A DNA stretch of 64,000 bases, from assembly GCA_032821775.1 (NCBI GenBank), contig JAVLRN010000007.1, positions 1,488,001 through 1,552,000 of the forward strand, read 5' to 3'. The translations under genes were made by a program, and so were the position numbers. Below are positions 23,052 to 34,585 of the stretch, one piece after another. Within the stretch, counting starts at the first letter, position 1. Every line of letters starts with the position of its first letter. This DNA is from Sanguinoderma infundibulare. Its lineage: Eukaryota; Basidiomycota; Agaricomycetes; Polyporales; Polyporaceae. The notes beneath the pieces are model-generated. The model saw nothing but the letters and a program-made list of their open reading frames with translations, did not search any database and had not been told where the DNA came from.

Positions 23052-24529
23052 ATGTCCACTGGCAAAAAGGACGTCTACCTGGTCATCGGGGGCAGTGGTT
23101 TCCTCGGACGCCATGTTGTCGAGGCCCTAGTCGCACGCGGTGACTCCGTGTCCGTGTTCGACATCGTCCAACGCTATCACGACGTGCCGTTCTACTCTGG
23201 CGACATCAGCGAGGAGGAGCAGGTCTCTGACGCGTTGCGCAAGGTGCGTCCTATCATCCTCCGTATTCGCTGTGCGTCAACTTAATCCCCAATGCCGTAC
23301 AGAGCGGCGCGACATGCATAATCCATACTGCGTCCCCCACTCACGGCCTGGATGACCCCGCGCTCTACTGGAAGGTTAACGTTGACGGCACGCAAGCCGT
23401 CATCAACGCGGCCGTGGCGAATGGCGTGCCCAAGCTCGTTTACACGAGCTCTGCTGGCGTCATCTTCAACGGCCATGACTTGATTGACGTCGACGAACGA
23501 TTGCCATACCTCGAAAAGTCCATGGACCCCTACAACGAGTCAAAGGCCAAGGCTGAGGAGATTGTGCTCGCCGCAAATGGCAAGGGCGGCCTCTACACCG
23601 TCGCCCTTCGGCCAGCAGGTATCTTCGGGTGAGTCTCCCGCACCCGTCTTCTCGTCCAGCGCGCACCCCTCAAACCCCGCTCTCCCCAGGCCCGGGGATC
23701 GGCAATTTCTCGCGGGTCTCTTCCATGTGTGGCAGCGCGGCCAGTCGCACATTCAAGTCGGCGACAACACCAACCTCTTCGACTGGACATACGTCGGAAA
23801 CTGCGCATACGCCCACGTCCTTGCCGCCGACAAGCTCATCCCGGCCTCGGAGAAGGACATTGCGCGTGCCAAAGACGAACTTAATATCGCGCTCCCCTCC
23901 ATCAACGCCACCACTCAGCATCGGCGCGTCCCCACCTCCCTTGCCCGCCCCCTCGGTCCGTACGTCACGCCTCCGCCCAACGCCGAGAAGATCAAGGCGA
24001 ACTGGGAGGACCCAGACTACCAGCCCCCCGTACCGCGACCTGCCATCCGTGGCAAGTTCGACCACTTCTCGGAGGCCGCCCTCGCGCGAGAAGAGAACTC
24101 CCAGCTGCAAGTCGCCGGCCAGGTGTTCTTCATCACCAATGGCGAGCCGACCGGCTTCTGGGACCTGCCACGGCTCTCGTACATGTACTTCGACAACTAC
24201 TTCCAGAAGCCGAATACCAAGCGGCGGTGGATCCTGCCTCAGCAACTCGGCTTGGCCCTTGGGAGTGCAGCGGAGTGGTGGGCGTGGCTGATCGGGAAGG
24301 AGCCGGGCTTCACACGGTATCGGGTTACTTACTCGTGCGCGTGGCGTTGCTTCAACATCGAGAAGGCACGGAGGGTGCTCGGGTATGAGCCGCAGGTAGG
24401 GCTCGAGGAGGGGATTAAGAAGACGTTTGAGGTATGTGCCCAAACGCATCCTAGCGGGTGATTATGCTGACGACGTTTCTGCAGTGGTGGACGGCTGAGC
24501 GGGAGAAGGCGTCGGGGAAGGCCCAGTAA
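23052..24529 (+). CDS. ERG26: Sterol-4-alpha-carboxylate 3-dehydrogenase (decarboxylating)
   Basis: NAD(P)-dependent ER enzyme of ergosterol synthesis that removes the C-4 carboxyl group together with ERG25 and ERG27. Exons: 23052-23243, 23303-23628, 23690-24431, 24485-24529 (434 residues). It is an extended short-chain dehydrogenase: cofactor motif GGSGFLG (Gly13, 16, 19) near the N-terminus, HTASPTHG substrate-side loop, and the catalytic YNESK (Tyr141, Lys145). The stretch DWTYVGNCAYAHVLAADKL and the ALRPAGIFGPGD segment are typical of the 3-beta-HSD/ERG26 branch. The C-terminal SYSCAWRCFNIEKARRVLGYEP type ending also fits. A ~60-residue insertion around 265-325, rich in Pro and Lys, precedes GQVFFITNGEP. 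No lesions seen. Confidence 0.92.
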
Positions 24530-24773
24530 AAGGCGCCACCGGCGCGATGCGTTACGGTTTGCCATGATCACGATATCTTATGCGGCCTTGTGCTTGGTTA
24601 TACCCATACATACACGCGTGAAATTGACGTCACGTTAGATAATAGATTGTATTTCCTGCAACCTCAAGGATGATGCAGGGACGGACGGACTGTAACAAGA
24701 GACCATGACATTGTCACCGATGCGAGTCGTGTTCACTTATACAAACATTGTGGATTCCATGTATGTCCTTTGC

Positions 24774-25232
24774 TTACTCCTCCAAGGCTACCTTGTTCTG
24801 ATCCATGTCGCACTTCAGTGATGCCACCCGATGCATAGAGCTAGCATCCGGTTGCGTACCTTGTAGAACGCAATATGGTCCTTGATGTTGGTCGCCTTCT
24901 CCTTGGGCTGAGGGTAGTACCTGTCTCACGGTCATCATCGGGGTTTCTGCGGGGGAAACCCCTGGACGCACCAAGCAACGTCGTGCACTTCAGTCTTGCC
25001 GCCAATGACGGCATTGTAGTAAGAGGCGACTCCCTTCCACGGGCAGGTGGTGCTACGGCACAGAACGGTTGGCGCAGGCGGACGACGTCGCGCAAAACGG
25101 GACTCACTGGGTGTCTGAAGTGGTGAACAGGGAGGTGTTCACGGAGTCGGGAGGGAAGTAGTGGTTGCCCTCGACCACGACGGTCTTGTCGGACTCTGCG
25201 AGGACGACGCCATTGATAGATGCCCTGACCAT
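24774..25232 (-). CDS. DUF427 domain protein
   Basis: Small cytosolic protein of the DUF427 family, whose biochemical role is not established. Exons (minus): 25232-25108, 25052-24972, 24920-24860, 24812-24774 (101 residues). It shows the family pattern in order: N-terminal GVVLAESDKTVVVEGNHYFP, then TTCPWKGVASYYN with the invariant Cys-Pro-Trp-Lys-Gly, then AWYYPQPKEKA and DHIAFYK. All splice phases close. Convergent with ERG26 (244 bp) and divergent from the NAD carrier. Confidence 0.85.
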
Positions 25233-25315
25233 TTTCGCTGTAGCTCGAGGAGAAGAAGGTAGAGAACCAAGGGGTGATGGATAGGAGGTTTACGATGAGA
25301 TTGGTGCGGAGGGCC

Positions 25316-25323
25316 TTATATAT
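25316..25323 (-). promoter_or_regulatory. TATA box of the DUF427 gene
   Basis: TATATAAG-like sequence on the minus strand about 85 bp upstream of the ATG at 25232. Confidence 0.45.
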
Positions 25324-25741
25324 GACGCGCGCGGAAGAAGTGTGTAAGTACCCAATGGAGCATGTAGCAAGGCGTGAGTAAGCGACTTGTGGGCATGCTG
25401 TCATGAACTTTGGACACCTCCCCGTCTATGCTTGCCTCGACGAGCTGCTCGTTGACCGGGTACTCTTGTCCCCACGGCAGGCGTTCTTGTTGAGGAGCTC
25501 AACGAGGAGGGCATGGTGAGAGATGAATAATGTTGCGATGGGGTGCGATAGCGCCTTGCGGAAAGAACCGGCTGGGCCCGGCCATTGGGAGAGTGTTTGT
25601 ACGCCACTTTCATTGGCGACATCTACACTTATCTCCCTCTTTACATCCCGCCTTAAGACTTGCTCGCTGTCCTCGACAACACAAGACAGCGAGTCCCGCT
25701 CACTCCCCCGGCCGCAACGCCTGCGGCCCCTACCTCGAGGG
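25324..25741. other. Divergent intergenic region (DUF427 / mitochondrial carrier)
   Basis: No gene is seen. An upstream in-frame extension of the carrier frame back to 25523 exists but looks like 5' UTR. Confidence 0.4.
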
Positions 25742-27141
25742 ATGCCTTCAAAAAGCGCAAACAGCATGATCGGTGAGCTCTCTTTCCGCCATTTGCTATT
25801 GTTTGCGCCCGACCAGGAATCTCACCATCGCCCTTAACTCCGTCTCGCTCTCCGTCCGCACGACCCCACCCAGCTGGCGCAGGAGGCGGCCTCGTCGCCA
25901 GCGTCGCGACCTGCCCGCTGGATGTCATCAAGACCAAGCTCCAGGCCCAGCGCGCCGTCCACGGACACGAAGCCTATGAGGGTGTGGTCGGTGAGGGGTT
26001 TACCGTTCGACGCTCGCGTCCGTCCGTCCGTCGTCCCCCCGGCGGCGCGGCGCGGGTCTCCATTCTGTGTTGTCTCTTGGACGAAGCGAGCTCAACGTGC
26101 GTCCCCTTCCTCCCTTCCGTCTTCTCCCAGCGACCGTGAAGAACATCCTCAAGCACGACGGCATCCGCGGCATGTACCGCGGCCTGGGTCCCACCATCCT
26201 CGGCTACCTCCCGACCTGGGCCATCTACTTCGCCGTCTACGACGGTATAAAGAGGAACTTTGGCGAGAAGCCGCTCGGCGAGCTCGACGGCGTCCGGCAC
26301 GTATACCCCGCCGCGCAGGTCAAGGGCTACCAGCCGCTCGCGCGCGAGCACCCGTGGACGCTCCATATCCTCTCCGCTATGGCCGCTGGCGCGGTCAGCA
26401 CGATGTGTACAAATCCGCTCTGGGTCATCAAGACTCGCTTCATGGTGCGTCTATTCCCTTACCGCTCCGCTGCCTTGCAAACCGTCGCGCGCCACAGACA
26501 CAACCACGAGAAGAGGGGCGATACCGGCATACACTAGACGCTGCATTGACTATTTATCGAACCGAGGGTTGGAGAGCGTTCTTCCGCGGCCTCTTGCCCA
26601 GCCTACTCGGGATCACCCACGTCGCGGTCCAGTTTCCGCTATACGAACATCTCAAACGAGTAGCGGGTAAGTGCCCTCTCCGCCACATCGGGTCGCGTGA
26701 CGCTCATCGGGTCCCCCAAAAAAATCAGGCCGTGGTCGTTCGGAGCCGCTTTCGGCTAGCCAAATCCTGGGGTGCTCGGCCATCGCGAAGATGACCGCGT
26801 CGATCGTGACCTACCCTCACGAAGTCGTACGCACACGATTCCAGACCGAGAAACGCCCCCTCAACGGGAACGGACACGGTCCCCAGGCCGCGCGCTCCGG
26901 CCTCATTCGGACGACGCAGCACATCGTCCTCCATGAGGGCTGGCGCGCGCTCTACAGGGGACTGTCGGTGAACCTGGTAAGGACCGTGCCGAATAGCGCG
27001 GTGACCATGCTCACGTGGGTCACTATTTCGCCTCTCTTGCGGGGAGAAACGGGTACTGACAGTCACCTGCCCTGTTGCGGTCGTCCGTGTAGGTACGAGA
27101 TGCTTGTACGACATCTCAACCGTCGATCGGGATATTCATAA
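25742..27141 (+). CDS. Mitochondrial carrier, NAD+ transporter type (YIA6/YEA6 group)
   Basis: Six-helix inner-membrane carrier of the SLC25 family. Exons: 25742-25772, 25874-25990, 26131-26444, 26498-26666, 26729-27014, 27093-27141 (321 residues). Three signature repeats: PLDVIKTKLQ, NPLWVIKTRFM and PHEVVRTRFQ. The Trp in repeat two, with PTWAIYFAVYDGIK before it, points to the nucleotide/NAD+/folate-type subgroup, and the whole set of motifs is nearest to yeast YIA6/YEA6 among those I know. The pyrimidine nucleotide carriers (RIM2) are the main alternative. A loop of ~35 residues before the third helix is longer than usual. All junctions are GT-AG with matching phase. Start chosen at the ATG followed by a 31-nt exon; a longer N-terminus is possible. 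Confidence 0.85.
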
Positions 27142-29671
27142 CACGACGAGCGGGCGTTCCGGTACGATATTCTCGGGACGCGCGGGGATTCGCTTTCGGG
27201 CGTTCGTGCAGGGTACCACTGCTGGTCACGACTCACGACGGACGGACGAACGCTTGCTCGACGGGCTCGTGCGCACGTCGTGCACTGGCGTGCGCATACA
27301 CACAACGCTCTTATACACACTTCACGGCGTCGAGACGCTTTCTTTTCAGCAGACCCAGCTTTGCAACATAGATAGGGAGAAGGCGGCATTGTACCATATA
27401 CCACACGTTCCTTTCTCGCATCTCACCCTGACACATCTTAGTAATCGCCCGTGTACTCACCGAGAGGCTTGTAGGTGCTGTAATACCGATTGGTCGGGTT
27501 GCTTCCACTGTGCGCGCCGACCTGCGACGCCCTCGCTCTCATCGTCTGGCGTCCTTGGCTCGGACCGGCTTCTACTACATCCGTGTCGGCCCCCCGCTTC
27601 CCCTCAAACCTCCGACTCGGGACTTCTGGCGTCTTCAGGCATGGTGGAGTACTTACATACGCGGTGCCATGCCGAGGAATGCCCGGTCTTCTCCGCATTA
27701 TCGGTGTACGGCTCCGGTTGGTCTGTGTTCGGGATGATCATCGAGTGGCATTAGTCACTACGGCGCGCAAGACCGACCGGAAAAGATGACACACACGCGT
27801 CCGGGACGTCGTGCACGTAACTGTGCACGTAAACATTCGCACCGTTGACTCCGTGACCGGTACCTCAGCATCATGGATGACTAACGTGGACCGTGCAGGT
27901 CGCGGTTAGCTAAAGGTTATCCGACATTCCTCGGTAAGGAGGGCATGGAAGGCATACCTCCGTTCTTGCTGTGGCGGTTCCATGCATGACGTCGATCTCG
28001 GAACGGTCGACCTGGCTCGCATCTATACACAGAACGAGGCACGGCAATTACTAGCGCGGGGAAAGTACGTACGTATACGCTCTACATACTCGACATAATT
28101 TTAACGCTCTCGGAGTCCGAGTCCTACACGAAACCGACGCAGGCGGCATGGGAAGGCAGAATGGATGGTTATGCCGAAACCGGGGAGACCTGTTGCAAAC
28201 GGGAGTCCGGAGGTTCGACGCAAGTGCGAGAAACTGGCAGCATGAGAACCGACACTCCCATCGAGGGCTGGCGGGGAGTACAGTACGTCACATGCGCATG
28301 CGCATGCGTACTGTTCCTGGGGGGTGAGAGAGAGACACGCAGAACGGAGGAAGGCCAGCATAGTTATTACGATGAAATTGCAAAGGGTGTAACGGTCGTG
28401 AGGCGAGAGTGCAGGCCGACAGTGGGGGTAATGGGGGAGAGCGGGGTATTCGAAGATGACGATGGACGACGCCGCGAACGACTGGCAAAAAGGCGGAGGA
28501 GGACAAGCGAGTGTAGGCCGTCGAGCCACGCTGGACGACGAGTTGGATGAGAGGGGGGGAAGAGGATTATGGGGAATCGATCGCGGCGGGGAAAGCGAAG
28601 AAGAAAACATGCGAAATGGAACCACTCTTTTGAAGGGTGAAACGTTTACAAAACGACATGGGGTGACAGCGATTTGATACAGGTATGTGGGTGCTCGCGT
28701 GATCAGGAATAACAAGTGTGAGTGAACAAGAGAAGGGGTTCGGGAATGGAGGACAGAGGTGCTCGACTCGTGTCCAGGCTCGGAGGAGGCCGGCGGGTCC
28801 CAACGCCAAACCGTCCTGCCGGGTTTCGCATGGTCACGAAATGGGAGCGTATATTCTTGGCGTGTCCACTTGCCTGGATACCCAATGACCGCATGGGGGA
28901 AAGATACGTCGGAGCAGTGCGGGAGCTGAGACCGAGGTGGCGGGATAACGCACCCGGTGGGAAACTGCACTTGAAGTGAAGGTTGCACTGCAGCGCTGCG
29001 CTCGACGCACAGGTTGGAAGAGCGGGAGCTCGGCCGGGCTCCGCGGGATGGTATCTGGCATGTGGGCCGTCCATTCCTCGTGGTTGGGATTGAGGAGCTG
29101 GCAGGTTTGAGGTCATGGCGGTGGAGGTAAACGAGCGGACGACCGACGTACTGGGAGTGCGCGGTCACATTGAGGGCTGATTCCAAGAATGCGGATGCGG
29201 TAGGTATAGAGGATGGAAGAGTTGAAAATTCGAAGGGTCCATAGCCCCAAAAGCGATTGAAATCTCTTTTCGGCTATTATAGTCCGTGGTAAATTATAAG
29301 TATAATGACCAACGGGAGGGGGATGAAGGTGGGTACAGCGGATGAAGCGATGGTGAGGATGGTGGGAAAGGGTCGATAGCGGCGGCAGGAGGGAAGCGGA
29401 GGAGGACCGCAGAGGGAAGGGCGAAAGGCGGAGTGGTAACTACTGCAACGCAATCCAACGACAATAGGCGAGCGGCGTAGCCCTCGACAAACCCTAGAGA
29501 CGAGATGACGAAGGACGGACGAAAACGTGAACAAAGCAAGGACGAAAACGAAGAGGCACAGAGGTAGAAGTATGAGACAACGAACAACAAAATGCAGGGG
29601 TGTGAGATTGCAGAACTCGTGCAACCTCAGACGGGAAACACATGGCACCAGCGGTTAGGCGGCCGCTGATG
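27142..29671. other. 2.5-kb convergent gap without a supported gene
   Basis: It lies between two converging genes. The only long frame (361 codons, minus strand, 28101-29186) is rich in Ser, Pro, Arg and Leu with no domain, no introns and no hydrophobic pattern, so I do not call it. A GCATGC-type alternating run lies at about 28290-28310. Confidence 0.4.
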
Positions 29672-31257
29672 CTAATGCATATGGTCCTGCACTGTTGCTG
29701 TATCGGTCCCGTCCTCACTACTTAGTGTCTCGACGCGTACACCCCTTGAAGAACCCACGCTTCGAATGTCACGTCCCTCTTCGGCAAGCTCCTCCCTGAG
29801 GAGTTCCGTTCGAGATGGCGCATGGGGCAACTCGTCCGGACTCTCGCCCTCTTCAACAGGAGTGTCGGCGAAGTCAGGTTTCCGGAGAGCTTGTCGGAAT
29901 GCATTCGCCATGATGGCAGCATCAGCACCGGAGAAAGGCCCGGTGTCACTTGTGCGTGAGATCATTGATGCGCCGTCATGTCCGCCTCCGGGGGATGGGG
30001 GCCGGTCGCTGTAGGTTCCATAGCCAGGTGCAGCTCCTGCACTAGCAAGGGCGGCAGCGGTAAGGATGGGTGACGTAGGGGCGCCACGCTCAGCGTTTGA
30101 CATCATGGGCGTAGAGGAACCCATGGAGTTGCGGTGTGAGAGGGTACCGCCATCACGACGCTGGCGCAAGCGTCGCATGATGTAGAAGGCAAGGATGCCG
30201 AAAGCAACGAGGGCGAGGAAACCCAAGACGACGATAACGGCGATGGCCCACTTTGGGAAGGACGGCGAACCACTCCCGTTCTGCACAGCGCCGGTAGCAC
30301 CGGGGGTGGCGCCCGGACGATCGCTGGTGCTAGTAGTTGCGACGGACCCACCGGGACTGGCGGTGATGCGAGAGAGAGAAGCAGAGGCAGCGGCAGCTGA
30401 CGCGGATGAGGCCGAAGCGGAGCTGATTGAAGCGAGGACGGAACTGGCGAATGTCGTCTCTGGGATCATGATTGATGAGCGGAGAAAATGGAGAGAAAGA
30501 GAGGGCACTCACGGACGGCGGTAAAGGTCGCCTGGGGAATGTCCGTGTTCTCTATGGACTTGTCGTTGCGAGTGATGAGGAAGTAGAAGGGAAAGGACTG
30601 GTTCTGGCCATTCCAATTGCTACCTCTGGAGCCCCACCAAGCGTCGTCGACCTGAAAATGGGTTTGGCCAGCCATGCCAGAAGGATTGGTGACGTTTGTC
30701 TTGTTTGCGACGGGATTGCCGGTGTCGGCCTGAAAGAGGTATATGTTGACAAGATTTGTCTGAGCCCACTGGGGGAGCCTGCTGTTCCCTGGAGGAGAGG
30801 GAGATGGTTGAACATTTTGGGTAGAGAGCAGGGAAAGTGAAGAGAAGAGACATACAGACAAAGGTTGCCCACTCATCCTGAGCAAAGACAGTTGACGAGT
30901 TTGGGAAGCAAGAAACTACGTCGTTGGCTGAGTCGATTTGACATCTGGTGGCGGCAGCCTCTGGGGGATGCCGACGCAGAAAGGAAGAGGAAGAAGTGGG
31001 GCGGGAAGGCACGCGCCAGACGGGGATGGCGGTGAAGAGAACGATTGGAAGGAGGTACGGGCGTTGAGATGACGATATGGAAAGAGAGGGAAGAGAAACG
31101 CACGAATGGCAGCCTGATCAACGATGCTCGAGTCCCTGGCCTCGTACACGTAGGGCGTGTCACGAACACGCCTGCGCTTCAGACTCTGCTGGACGGGGAG
31201 AGGCGGAGTCGTCGGTACGGGCAAGGGCGGTGCATTGCGACTTGAAGACGCGGACAT
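29672..31257 (-). CDS. Single-pass membrane protein with SKG6/Axl2-like transmembrane layout
   Basis: Exons (minus): 31257-31104, 30960-30856, 30788-30513, 30459-29672 (440 residues). The N-terminal half has two Cys (CQIDSANDVVSC), Trp-rich segments (WATFVWNSRLPQWAQ, VDDAWWGSRGSNWNGQ) and several N-x-S/T sites, as expected outside the cell. A Ser/Ala-rich stalk follows, then one clear helix (WAIAVIVVLGFLALVAFGILAFYIM, about residues 250-275) with a basic RRLRQRR stop-transfer. The ~165-residue tail is cytoplasmic by charge and ends in an acidic segment. This is the layout of many basidiomycete membrane proteins with a SKG6/Axl2-type helix; no enzymatic role is evident. The first ~50 residues are Pro-rich and basic (QQSLKRRRVRD), with no signal peptide, which is odd for the inferred topology. 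Confidence 0.7.
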
Positions 31258-32280
31258 AGGCCGGAGAGGGAGGAGGAGACGGGAGAGGCGAGGTGGTGTC
31301 GTGAGAAGGGTGCGAGAAACGGCAGATTAGGGCAGGGATGTGGGCAAAATGGCATTATCTGAGGCCGGCGAGCAGGGAGAGCGGCGCCCTCGGAGAGGAA
31401 GACGTCTGGACTGGACGTGCTCGACGGGGACGGGCTGCAGATGCCAGAGGGAGGAAGGAAGGGACGGGACAGCCAAGGCCACGGCTGCAGATGCCCTCTC
31501 GCACTCTCTCTCTGCCGCTCGACATCACCACGCCTGGGAACCCTCCCACTCCCATCACCCACGCCCCGCCCTCCCTCTCCCGTCCCCGTCCCCGACCCCA
31601 TCCTCTTCTCTCTCCTCCAGCCGCGCCCTCGTCCGCTCTCAAACACTCGCCGCCTGCCCCGACATGCGCCCTCCCCGCCCTCCAACTGGCATACCGCGGT
31701 CGGAGATAGCTCTCGGCACCTCGCCCCCTTGTGCACCCGCTGCTCGCAACCCCGCATCGATGCCCTTCTTTCGCCTTCCTAGCCTGGGCTAACTTTCCGA
31801 CAATTCCGCCTGCCAGAGTCTCCGCTCCACCCCCTCCACATCGTCGACGTCGACACCGTGCGCGAACAGCACCTGACTCTGGCTTGTTCCCCACGCGCCA
31901 GCAAATGGCAAGTCAGGCCCAGGGCCACCGGAGCAAAACCCACAAGGCACATGAACTCTTCTTTTGTCCCATCAACACCTTCAGATCCGCCCTCGCCGCT
32001 ACGGAACGTCTTCCTGTTCCAAACGCCCCACGTCATCTGCCCCATTGGGCGCGACGACTCGCAAACTGTCTACACAAGGCGCACATGCTCGTGTGTCATG
32101 CGTCCCCGACAAGCCTCGATAAACCCTGACCAACCACATAAAACCGTAACCATCAGTGGGCCTAGATGATATGTGATTGGATGGCCTGCGGTCTCTTGCG
32201 GCCATCCATCATCATCTGTTTAACCGCCGCCGGTCGTCCGCCTCTTGGCGTCGCGCTCGGTCCGGGCAGGATGAACAATG
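31258..32280. other. Intergenic, no supported gene
   Basis: Upstream region of the membrane-protein gene. Overlapping frames on both strands (31340-32129) are low-complexity and lack plausible splice patterns. Confidence 0.35.
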
Positions 32281-33235
32281 GTTTCGAGTGCCCGACTGTT
32301 CACCGCTATGTCCCGGTCCCCGTCTGCGACCGTCGGCTTGGTTTCCTCTCCTCATCGGATCTTCCCACCGGACCATGGCAGCCAAGACAGGAACAGAGCA
32401 TGGACAGTTCCAAATCCAATCGCCTCTGTTCAACTTTTCCGAGCCCTACATATATATCCCTGCAATGCCAATATAAACCACGTCTCGATCATCTATATCG
32501 GACACGAGCTTGAAGCGGGTAAGTAGTCCGCCATGCCTCCTCCTTCCTTGTTCCACCCGTTCACCAGCAGGCACGTATACCTACCCCAGCACCCCCGTCA
32601 CCACCGCCCTCGACCACAGCCTACCACAGCACCTCTTGGCACGTAATGTAGAGCTCTCCGGTCCACGCATGAGCGTCCACTTCCAGCACGAACGCGGACG
32701 CCGATCCTCCGTCTCGGATGCCGACTTCTGTCGCCCGCGCTATGCCCCTCCGAAGCTTCTTCGCTGCTATCACCCGCCCCGGCATGCGATGCCGTTCATT
32801 TATGCTCCCGACGGAACCTTCTCGACACGCCCACTGTGGGAGATGACGTACGCTTTCACGCGCCCCAGCGCTGCGCGGCAGAGAAGAAGTGCGGTACTGT
32901 CAGGTACAGTCGTGGATAAAATATATATTGGGACCCGCACAGGAAGACACGGCGGACATACAACGGAGTTATCAAACCCGGATTGCACTGTTGGGGGGGC
33001 CATGACAGCTCCAGGGCAGTCGAGCCTGTGCACGATGCAACTGCTTTCCACCTATATGAAAGCCGGTCCTTGGAGACGTCAGTTTGACTTGTCAGGGAGT
33101 GATATATTCACCAACCCCATTCGCCTCAATTGTCAGTTTGTCTCAACGCTTTCGGCGATAGGTGAGATATGTCCTTCGACCGTTCGACGGCTCCGAAACA
33201 TACCCATCAGCTTGAAGTCGCGCATGCATATATAA
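32281..33235 (+). CDS. Possible two-exon hypothetical gene (weak)
   Basis: A frame from about 32281 can be spliced at GCGG/GTAAGT (about 32519) to an acceptor CAGCAG (about 32571), giving GHELEAG-TYTYPSTPVTT, then stays open to 33235. Phase is kept, but there is no family match that I recognise, no domain, and a TATA-like run (about 32450) lies inside the first exon. It may be chance. Confidence 0.18.
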
Positions 33236-33493
33236 CCTTGCGGCGCGCAGACTGTTTATCAGAGCCGCACTTGATGCGTGTAGCGCTCCTTATAGGCACG
33301 TCAGACCTTCCTTCACCGAGCCGCGCGTGGGTGGAGACGCAATTAACTTTAGCTACACGGCAGAATAGCTGGACCTCGCGTCCTATGAAAACGTACATAC
33401 CTATCCGCAACCGCTTTCAGTGCGACTGGTTGACATCATGGCTAGAGGGAAACTTACTTGCAACTTCCCTGAACGACGTCATGACCATCATGA

Positions 33494-33907
33494 TCACTGG
33501 TCGACGAGCCAACCCGAGAGGGCTTTGAACGCGTCGTCCCACGCCTGGCCCTCCTGCCTCGCCACCGAGGCCGAGCCGGCCACATTCCCGCTGCCCAGGG
33601 CGATCCACTGGTCGTCCTCCTGCGCATAGAGGTGCGGGCAGCCTGGCAGGTCCTTGACCCAGCGGTATACGCCCCCACTTTCGAGTGTCTTCCGGGTGTC
33701 TACTTGCAGCAGCCAGAGCTTAGTGTTTGACTGGAAGAAAAGGGAGGCGGTGATCGGGATCTGGGAGGCGTTGGAGAGGTGGATGAAGCCGTCTTTCTGA
33801 TCGAGCTCGCTCAACGGAAGCGCTGCGGGGATGGGGGACGGAGGGGCCGCTGGGAGGATTTTGTAGACGTAGATGGGGAGAGGGTATTCGGCGGTTGGCG
33901 TCGTCAT
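33494..33907 (-). CDS. DUF952 family protein
   Basis: A single-exon 137-residue protein. Order of features: PIYVYKILPAAPP, then ELDQKDGFIHLSNASQIPITASLFF, then LWLLQVDTR and VYRWVKDLPGCPHLYAQ. The GFIHLS core, the short distance to a TLFF/SLFF strand and the closing FPHLYA-like segment are the recognisable DUF952 pattern. This family is related to glutathione S-transferase-like or small cupin-like folds by name only; its function is not known to me. Codon use matches neighbouring genes. The start ATG at 33907 gives MTTPTAEYPLPIYVYK, which suits the family's N-terminus. Confidence 0.8.
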   Translation of the reverse strand: MTTPTAEYPLPIYVYKILPAAPPSPIPAALPLSELDQKDGFIHLSNASQIPITASLFFQSNTKLWLLQVDTRKTLESGGVYRWVKDLPGCPHLYAQEDDQWIALGSGNVAGSASVARQEGQAWDDAFKALSGWLVDQ

Positions 33908-34585
33908 GGCGAAGATGCTCGGGTTGAGAGGTAGCTCAGGTACGTCGCGGCGCTCAGCCTAGACGGCGGGCCACACTCCCGCAATTGCACAGCCTTGCTT
34001 CAGCCACATCGAGTCGCCCAACCCGCTGTACGTCTTTGCGCATATCGACCCTCTCGCCAACCTCTCGTCATGATCTCTTGTCCCAATGCTTCTATCGACA
34101 TCAAAGCCCCTCCTCAGCAGCGCACCTATGTAGTAGCTAAACTTAGGCCAGGCATCGGCTCCTGATGATCTTGAACTTAGCTCGGGCTCCCGACAACGAT
34201 GGTGAACGTAAACTGGCCAGGCGTCCTCACGAGCAAACGAGCGTACGCATGCGCCCTTTCCAAGGTCTCTGGCGACATGCGCCCTCTGCGCTCAAACTTG
34301 GCTCTATTCTCATCGAGCTTGTGATGTTGTTCCAGGGCGGTTCTCGCGGGCTGTCTAGTCCATGTGGACGAAGAGCCAAGCATCGTGTGCATGACGCACG
34401 TTTATCAACGCTTCTTCCACCGTGCTGTTCCTGTCTTCGGCACCGTCGGGGCTGAGCTGCCTTTGAATGGGTCGACGAATATAAGCCGCCGCAAACTGAC
34501 ATGCGAAGATCCTCGAGGGCCTTACTCTCTGCTAGGTCAGCACACCTTGTCACTCGGATCCTTGACGCGTTTGCCACTGGTCAGT
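33908..34585. other. Intergenic with one helix-like small frame
   Basis: A minus-strand frame at 34392-34177 (71 codons) reads LEQHHKLDENRAKFERRGRM and then SPETLERAHAYARLL, which looks like helical protein rather than chance. I cannot connect it to any gene, so it may be a fragment. Confidence 0.3.

Noticed and set aside
28101..29186. 361-codon frame in the gene-free gap
   Set aside because: No introns, no domain, Ser/Pro/Arg-biased. Not called as a gene, but kept as a low-interest finding.
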